Shown here one piece after another: positions 33,040-38,034 of a stretch of 38,034 bases of DNA; position 1 is the first letter of the stretch, and every line of letters begins with the position of its first letter. The notes under the pieces were generated by a model that was not told the origin of the DNA, did no database searches, and worked only from the letters and a program-made list of their open reading frames with translations. The stretch comes from Planctomycetota bacterium (lineage in GTDB: Bacteria; Planctomycetota; UBA8108; JACQVS01). The stretch spans positions 1 to 38,034 of the forward strand of contig JACQVS010000215.1 in NCBI GenBank assembly GCA_016209605.1, read 5' to 3'. The position numbers were made by a program, and so were the translations under genes.

Positions 33040-33053
33040 GGGAAATATTTCAC
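33040..33053. promoter_or_regulatory. Conserved palindrome upstream of PilX-like copy 2
   Basis: GGGAAATATTTCAC is the counterpart of the palindrome at 30592, about 105 bases before the gene's start codon. A TATAAG hexamer lies next to it on the minus strand and could be a -10 element; no fitting -35 was found at normal spacing. Confidence 0.45.
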
Positions 33054-33277
33054 AATCGATCGGGGGTTGGGGTTTTTATCACAAGTCCCTCTCAAGTCTT
33101 AGGAACGAGCCGATAAGTTTTGCAACCGGATTCGAATCCGTGGCTGACCTTTTGGGTCAACCAATATTGACAACGGGACAATTTTGGTCCAGGATTTCCG
33201 GAAAAAGCAGGGGCCGGTCCAAAGGGGTCGTGACCCCGATCACAGAGCGGTGGCCACCCGGCGCTTACCTTGACGGC

Positions 33278-36200
33278 ATGAACCGTCATCCCTGGAGCGG
33301 AAAATTGCGGCGGATCGGGGCTGTCGTTCTGATCCTCTCTTCTGTTCAGGTCCTTCCGGCGGCCGGCCAGGCCGTCAAGATCGTCAAAGGAGCGGCGCTC
33401 CCTGCCGGCGAAACGGAGGGGGAGCGGCCTTACGAGATGGTCCGCGCTGGACGGCGGCCGGAGCATGAGCCGCTCGTGAGCTTCGACAGCCTCGAAGACT
33501 GGACCATCGGGTGCGGTCAGGGGGCCGAGGCCGACCTCTACCTTTCCAGGCGGCAGCGGGTGTGGGACTCGCCGGTGGCGCGGCTGGTTTACCGCGGCTC
33601 TTCCGGCGCCAGCACGGTGATGCTGCGGCCGCCGAAGCCCATCCCCATCCCGGCGCCGGTTTCGGCGGCGAGCCTCTGGATCTATGGCAACAACTGGGCC
33701 TGGGCGCCGGATCCCGGCACTCCGAGAGTGGCCGTGAGCCTCAAGATCATCGACCGCGATGGCAAGGAGCACGACCTGGAGATCGCCCGGGTCGGCTGGA
33801 TGGAATGGTGGCTGGCGCATAAAGTCCTGCCGAGGAGCCTCTGCGACCGCTTGCCGCTCCAGTTCAGCGGGATCGAGGTGCGGGGCGGCGCCAATCCGGA
33901 GAACCGCGAGCTTTATTTCGAGGACCTCGCTTTCTTCAAGGAGTCGCTCGAACCGCTCCGCTTCGAACCCCGGCCGCGGCGCGGCATCGATCCCTTTCCC
34001 GGGCAGTCACCCGGCGCCAACACCGGCCCCGGACGCCTGCCGTTCCCCACCCGCGAGGAGACCATCCTCCCCGAAAACCCGGCGCCGGACTTCCGCACCC
34101 GGCTGGTCCCGGCGGAAGCGGAGAAATCGTTCCGCTTCGTTTACGAAGGCCCCGATGCAAAGCTCGAGTACGAGGTGGCGCCGGGGAAGCCCTTCTGGGG
34201 GCCGGTGGCGGTGAAGATCGGCGGCGCGCCGGCGGCCAGGGCGCTCGCGGGCGCAGGGCCGGTCTTCTCCGAGGAGCTTGCCGAGGCGAAGCTGGTGGAG
34301 CTGAAGGCGGAAGGGGAAGCGCTGCACGGCGCCTGGCAGGGGAAGCTGGGGGAACAAAAGGTGCGGGTGGACTCCTTCCTGCGGCTCTGGCAGAAATCGC
34401 TGGTGGTCGATTTCATCGCCAAGGGCGGAGAAGCCGCCGAGCTCTCCTACGGCCGCGTGCTCGAGGTGGAGAAGCCGGAGCTCCTCCTCCTCCCTTACCT
34501 CAACTACGGCGGCCACCATCTCCATGTCCTGATGTCGAAAGGGGAGCGGCCGTTCTTCGCCTCCGTGTGGATGGACTGGTACCGCTCGAACGCCTCCCAG
34601 CCCTACGCCGAGGACAAGATCTCCGGCAACGACGTGACTTTGAACGGCGGCGTGCGCTACCTGCCGAGGACCGATGGGCGGAGAAACGACCTCTTCGAGC
34701 GCGTCTTCGTCACCTTCGCGCCGCTCTTCGAGGAGACGCTGCTGTCCATCCCCAACCCGCCGGCCCGGCGGGGCAAGGAGGCTGGGTCGCGGCTCTGGCA
34801 GGAGAGCTGGGGGCCGGAGGACTACCAGCGCGAGCACGAGCGCTCGAAGCGCCTCCGCGCTTACGGCCTCGAGATGCTCACCCAGTGCAACCACGAGATC
34901 ACCTGGCGCGACGGCGGGGAAAGCTTCACCTTCCGCACCGCCGCGGCGCCAAAAAAAGGGGGCGACGAGGCGCTCCGGCGGTACGTCGAGGCGCAGCGTT
35001 CGCTGGGCTGGCGCTCGGGCCTCTACACCAATTACTGCGACTTCGCCCCGGTGAACGAATTCTGGAGCGCCGACCACGTCATGCGGAACCCGGGCGGCGA
35101 CCTGGTGCCGGCCTGGCCGCGCTGCTACTCCCCCAAGGCGCTGTTCGCCGTGGAGATGGACCGGAAGCTCGCGCCGCTCATCCAGAAGAAGTTCAAGACC
35201 GATGCCGCCTACACCGACGTGCACACCGCGGTGGCCCCCTGGGACCGGGTCGACTACGACGCCCGCGTCCCGGGCGCCGGCACCTTCGCAGCCACCTTTT
35301 ACGCCTACGGCGAGCTTCTCCTCCACGACCAGGAGGTCTACAGCGGCCACTGCTGGTCGGAGGGGAACCACCAGTGGCTCTACGCCGGCTTGTGCGCCGG
35401 CAACTACGGCTTGACTTACAGCGGCCTCAGGCTGTGGGAGTATCCTTACCTGCCGCACTTCGATCTCTTGAAGATGCACCCTCTCTCCGCGGACATCGGC
35501 ATGCCCTGGACCGGCCAGTTCTTCCAGGGGAAGTCCGGCTGGGACCGGCCGGAAAACATCGCCGCCAGCATCGACCAGTTCATCGCGGCGACCATCGCCT
35601 ACGGCCACCTCGGCTGGCTGGTCGAGGAAGCGCACGGCATGCGCCAGACTTGCCGCTCCTACTACATGCTCCAGGAGCTGCAGAGCCGCTACGTCCTGGA
35701 AAAGCCGCGGGAGATCCGCTACGGCGCCGGGAGCGGCACAGCCAGCTCCTCGGAGGCGCTGCTCTCCGGCGCGTGGAAGGGATCGCGAATTTACATTCGC
35801 TACGCCAACGGCCTCGAGGTCTGGGTGAACGGCAACGCGCAGGAGAAGTGGGAGGTGGCCCCTCAGGGCCAGGGCGCGGCGCACCTCCTGCCGCCCCATG
35901 GGTGGCTCGCCATCCAGGGGGAGGCGTTTTACGAGGCTTCCGAGCTGGCGGAGGATGGCGGGCGCTGGGACGCCTGCAGCTCGCCATCTTACGTCTTCGT
36001 CGACGGCCGAGGCCGCTTCCGCGCCCGTGATGGCATCGGCGCGGCCGGGAGCCTGGCGGTGCGTCTCGGTAAAGGGGAAGGGGAGCTGTCGTTGACGGCG
36101 GTCGAGGGGGTCGAGGAGATTCTCCTTGCCAGGCCGGGGAAAGATCATCCCGCCGGCGATGTGCGGGAGGCGATGGCGCGGGCCGCCAGGGCTTCCAGGC

Positions 36201-36325
36201 TGGCCGCGGAATCGTTCGATCTCGAGGGGAAGAGCCTCGGCCGCGCCCCGGCGGCGAAATCTCCAGAAGGCTGGAAGATCGGCGCCGTCAAGGGAGCGAT
36301 CAGGTATGAGGTGCGGCCGGAATAA
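33278..36325 (+). CDS. Large secreted glycoside hydrolase-like protein
   Basis: A 1015-residue protein. Residues 1-28 form a signal peptide (MNRHPWSGKLRRIGAVVLIL then SSVQVLPAAGQA), which is why the internal ATG is chosen over a 93-codon longer frame. Residues about 65-230 look like a carbohydrate-binding-like beta domain (LWIYGNNWAWAPDPGTPRVA). A mixed linker with Pro/Gly-rich stretches follows. Residues about 510-880 have the feel of a TIM-barrel glycosidase (GWRSGLYTNYCDFAPVNEF; KFKTDAAYTDVHTAVAPWDR, with Asp residues placed as in GH36/GH31/GH101-type barrels). The C-terminus (about 890-1010) is beta-rich. I do not recognise a named family. It probably acts on a polysaccharide outside the cytoplasm. 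There is no clear ribosome-binding site before the ATG, and the preceding 90 bases carry no other plausible start. Confidence 0.72.
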   Translation: MNRHPWSGKLRRIGAVVLILSSVQVLPAAGQAVKIVKGAALPAGETEGERPYEMVRAGRRPEHEPLVSFDSLEDWTIGCGQGAEADLYLSRRQRVWDSPVARLVYRGSSGASTVMLRPPKPIPIPAPVSAASLWIYGNNWAWAPDPGTPRVAVSLKIIDRDGKEHDLEIARVGWMEWWLAHKVLPRSLCDRLPLQFSGIEVRGGANPENRELYFEDLAFFKESLEPLRFEPRPRRGIDPFPGQSPGANTGPGRLPFPTREETILPENPAPDFRTRLVPAEAEKSFRFVYEGPDAKLEYEVAPGKPFWGPVAVKIGGAPAARALAGAGPVFSEELAEAKLVELKAEGEALHGAWQGKLGEQKVRVDSFLRLWQKSLVVDFIAKGGEAAELSYGRVLEVEKPELLLLPYLNYGGHHLHVLMSKGERPFFASVWMDWYRSNASQPYAEDKISGNDVTLNGGVRYLPRTDGRRNDLFERVFVTFAPLFEETLLSIPNPPARRGKEAGSRLWQESWGPEDYQREHERSKRLRAYGLEMLTQCNHEITWRDGGESFTFRTAAAPKKGGDEALRRYVEAQRSLGWRSGLYTNYCDFAPVNEFWSADHVMRNPGGDLVPAWPRCYSPKALFAVEMDRKLAPLIQKKFKTDAAYTDVHTAVAPWDRVDYDARVPGAGTFAATFYAYGELLLHDQEVYSGHCWSEGNHQWLYAGLCAGNYGLTYSGLRLWEYPYLPHFDLLKMHPLSADIGMPWTGQFFQGKSGWDRPENIAASIDQFIAATIAYGHLGWLVEEAHGMRQTCRSYYMLQELQSRYVLEKPREIRYGAGSGTASSSEALLSGAWKGSRIYIRYANGLEVWVNGNAQEKWEVAPQGQGAAHLLPPHGWLAIQGEAFYEASELAEDGGRWDACSSPSYVFVDGRGRFRARDGIGAAGSLAVRLGKGEGELSLTAVEGVEEILLARPGKDHPAGDVREAMARAARASRLAAESFDLEGKSLGRAPAAKSPEGWKIGAVKGAIRYEVRPE

Positions 36326-36358
36326 AAACGGCCCGTGAAGCTTCCGCCTCACGGGCCG
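36321..36358 (-). terminator. Rho-independent terminator for the GspG-like gene
   Basis: CGGCCCGTGA and TCACGGGCCG pair perfectly over 10 bp around a 10-base loop. On the minus strand the stem is followed by TTTTTATT, the classic run. It lies about 65 bases after the stop of the pseudopilin gene at 36424 and overlaps the last bases of the plus-strand gene, so it could also slow transcription from that side. Confidence 0.85.
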
Positions 36359-36423
36359 CTCAATGCCTGCGCGCGGCTCACGGCGTGATTGCGGGCGGGC
36401 CTTCCTTCGCCGTCAGCTATTGC

Positions 36424-37029
36424 TTAACGGACCAGGTTGTCAGGAAGACCGTCTTCCCCGAGGTCCTTTTCTGGCACCCACTGGACGGCAGTGTCGGTGT
36501 AGACGACGTTGCAGCCGCCCCGATGGCCGTTGGGCTGCTCCTCGGTCTGGACGTACTTGTCCGACGACAGGAGCTGGCTGGCATCGGCCGGCGACAGCTT
36601 GCGCTTCGTCCAGGTGTAGGAACAGGTGTCTTCCGAGAGCTGGTACTTGCCGTCTTGGTCCGGCTTGGCGGTCCCCCCGCGCCAGGTGCGGCAGGTAAAA
36701 AGTTCCGGTTTCAGGTCCCGGAACTGCTCCACCAGGGCGTTCAAGGACTCGTGGGCCGGCGGGTTTTTCCCGGCTCCGTAAGGAAAGAACCGCGTTCCCG
36801 ATTGATCCGCGTACAACATGGCCAGCTGGGCGATCTGCTTGAGTTTGTTTCGGCAGTCGACTTTATCGGCTTCCTTTCGAGATTGGATCAAGGTCGGGAT
36901 GAGGAAGCCGGCGAGGATAGATATGATGGCGATGACGACCAGAAGCTCCACCAAGGTGAAGCCATGCCGCCGCGGACCATCCTCAGATGTCAAAGAACCA
37001 TTGTTTCGCGGTCGATGGGGTGTATCCAT
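36424..37029 (-). CDS. GspG-like pseudopilin (prepilin-type, DUF1559-like)
   Basis: A 201-residue protein with a leader ending RRHG (Gly23) followed by FTLVELLVVIAIISILAGF, Glu at +5. The helix then continues IPTLIQSRKEADKVDCRNKL, and the C-terminal domain has CNVVYTDTAVQWVPEK. This is the major pseudopilin/DUF1559-type pattern so abundant in Planctomycetota. The C-terminal motif NVVYTDTAVQWV is shared by many such proteins. AAAGGAGG eight bases before the ATG is near-ideal. It is divergent from the DJ-1-like gene. There are no T2SS or pilus machinery genes nearby. Confidence 0.9.
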   Translation of the reverse strand: MDTPHRPRNNGSLTSEDGPRRHGFTLVELLVVIAIISILAGFLIPTLIQSRKEADKVDCRNKLKQIAQLAMLYADQSGTRFFPYGAGKNPPAHESLNALVEQFRDLKPELFTCRTWRGGTAKPDQDGKYQLSEDTCSYTWTKRKLSPADASQLLSSDKYVQTEEQPNGHRGGCNVVYTDTAVQWVPEKDLGEDGLPDNLVR

Positions 37030-37221
37030 ACGAACCTCCTTTCAGGGTGTTTTCAGGCACCGGCGAAAGAAGGACGGGCCACTTCAGGCAAATCCGCCGC
37101 GAAACGGCGCGCAGGAATTTACTATATTTACTTTAGCTCCATTTGGCGTTAAATGAAATGAAAAAGAGCGCTTGAAAGGTTTAAATGATCCCTGATCAGC
37201 TTATAGAAAGGACAGAAATCC

Positions 37222-37773
37222 ATGAGCAAGAAAATTCTCCTCATCACCGGCGATGCCGGCGAAAGCTACGAGGCCCTTTACGCCCTCCAGCGGTTTCAAG
37301 AGGCAGGCTACGAGCCGGTGGTCGCCGCTCCGAGCAAGCGGAGGCTGCATCTGGTCATGCACGATTTCGAGCCCGGCTGGGACACTTACGTCGAGCGGCC
37401 GGGGTACCAGGTCGAGTCCCACCTCACCTTCGAGGAGGTGCGTGCCGACGAGTACGAGGCGGTCCTGATCCTCGGCGGCCGCGCCCCCGAGTACCTGCGC
37501 CATGACCGGAGAGTGATTTCCATCATCAAGGAGTTCCACTCGAAGAAGAAGTGGCTCTTCGCCATCTGCCACGGCATCCAGGTCCTCATCAGCGCGGGCC
37601 TAGCGAAAAACGCCAAGCTGACGGCGTATGAAAACATCCGCTTCGAGGTCGAGGCGGCCGGCGGCGTCTACTCTACCCAGCAAGCGGTGCGCGACGGCAA
37701 GCTGGTCACCGCCCAGACCTGGCAGTCGCACCCGGAGTTTTACCGCGAGATCTTCGCGTGTCTGAAAGGCTGA
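37222..37773 (+). CDS. DJ-1/PfpI family protein
   Basis: A 183-residue glutamine amidotransferase-like protein of the DJ-1/PfpI superfamily. It has the nucleophile elbow AICHGIQ with Cys116, and a Glu near the start (GDAGESYEALY, Glu14) placed like the conserved glutamate of the family. LILGGRAPEYLRHD and NIRFEVEAAGGVY are other family features. Members act as deglycases, proteases or chaperones; which one cannot be told from sequence. The start has AGAAAGGA upstream. It is the only gene at this end of the window and is divergent from the pseudopilin gene. Confidence 0.92.
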   Translation: MSKKILLITGDAGESYEALYALQRFQEAGYEPVVAAPSKRRLHLVMHDFEPGWDTYVERPGYQVESHLTFEEVRADEYEAVLILGGRAPEYLRHDRRVISIIKEFHSKKKWLFAICHGIQVLISAGLAKNAKLTAYENIRFEVEAAGGVYSTQQAVRDGKLVTAQTWQSHPEFYREIFACLKG

Positions 37774-37927
37774 GACGTGAAAGCCGCCGCCGCGCCGGCT
37801 TCAGCAGGCCATCGCGTCAAGCGTTGAGGTATATTATGAAGGAGCCACATCGGCCTTGAAGCAAAGCTGTGTGGTAATCCTCAAGAATAAATCCAGAAGA
37901 TGCGTACTTTCTACGGGGGCTGGGAGA

Positions 37928-37988
37928 TTTGCCCGACACCGTCGGGCAAATTAGAAGCCCGGGCAAAATGCCCGACGCTGTCGGGCAT
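37928..37988. repeat. Paired REP-like hairpins
   Basis: The 261 bases after the DJ-1-like gene hold no gene that I can support. Two short palindromes occur in tandem: TTTGCCCGACACCGTCGGGC plus AAA (10-bp arms, loop ACC) and ATGCCCGACGCTGTCGGGCA plus T (9-bp arms, loop GCT). The first core GCCCGAC-x-GTCGGGC is repeated in the second with different loops, and a GCCCGGGC palindrome lies between. This is the look of a repetitive extragenic palindrome pair. Confidence 0.7.
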
Positions 37989-38034
37989 ATTCAAGCAGAA
38001 AAAACCGCAGAATCCGGCCGGCGAATCTCCGCGC

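Larger units (their letters stand above)
30866..33220 (-). repeat. Tandem duplication unit 2 (gene plus upstream region)
   Basis: Second copy of the 2.35-kb unit described for 28423-30765. The upstream gap (32939-33277, 339 bases) is divergent with the large secreted protein gene and is largely occupied by the copy of the control region. It holds no other gene. Confidence 0.85.

Noticed and set aside
34007..36352. 781-codon minus-strand frame
   Set aside because: Antisense of the large secreted protein gene, with composition expected of a shadow frame.
37774..38034. A possible gene in the final 261 bases
   Set aside because: No frame of useful length with a ribosome site; palindromes and stop codons occupy it.

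Overview
This is a GC-rich bacterial chromosome segment dominated by a type VI secretion system (T6SS) locus read on the minus strand (about 22.4 kb down to 2.0 kb). Flanking genes are of kinds greatly expanded in Planctomycetota, Verrucomicrobiota and Acidobacteriota: a DUF1501 C-terminus, a secreted GH127-type glycosidase, a ThuA-DUF1080 fusion, prepilin-like proteins with planctomycete-style N-termini, and a very large secreted glycosidase-like protein. I infer a PVC-group or Acidobacteriota-like environmental bacterium. No rRNA or tRNA was seen that would settle the phylum.

Layout. 1-2002 (+): end of a DUF1501 gene, then a secreted GH127/DUF1680 enzyme with an intact zinc/cysteine site. 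2043-6042 (-): T6SS spike and tube genes: PAAR, a VgrG-linked accessory protein, VgrG, and two Hcp paralogs. 6240-6364: a 125-bp element with terminal inverted repeats. 6390-8292 (-): a three-gene cassette (secreted protein, cupredoxin-like lipoprotein, tiny membrane protein resembling a deleted chromate transporter) inside the T6SS locus. 8391-8651 (+): a small orphan gene. 8648-15000 (-): clpV, tssG, tssF, tssE. 15186-19603 (-): tagJ/impE, two tssC paralogs, tssB. 19604-19972: an AT-rich gap with three strong hairpins. 19973-22397 (-): tssA, a sigma-70-family factor and a small unknown protein in coupled arrangement. 22457-23776 (-): ThuA-DUF1080 protein. 23926-26103 (-): a secreted protein with sixteen tandem 9-residue repeats. 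26330-27115 (+): a lipase. 27124-32938 (-): two type IV pilin-like proteins and two tandem, nearly identical PilX-like proteins each carrying one CxxCH motif. 33278-36325 (+): the 1015-residue secreted protein. 36424-37029 (-): a GspG-like pseudopilin. 37222-37773 (+): a DJ-1/PfpI protein. The end holds REP-like hairpins.

How it works together. Baseplate (TssE, F, G, TagJ, TssA), sheath (TssB with two TssC), tube (two Hcp), spike (VgrG, PAAR) and the recycling ATPase (ClpV) are all present. The baseplate protein TssK and the membrane complex TssJ/L/M are absent and must be elsewhere or replaced. A dedicated sigma factor at the head of the locus suggests locus-specific transcription. The tssEFG block is bracketed by inverted copies of a roughly 100-bp degenerate repeat, suggesting that the locus was assembled or rearranged in modules. 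The pilin-like cluster includes a 2.35-kb tandem duplication that extends into the upstream control region.
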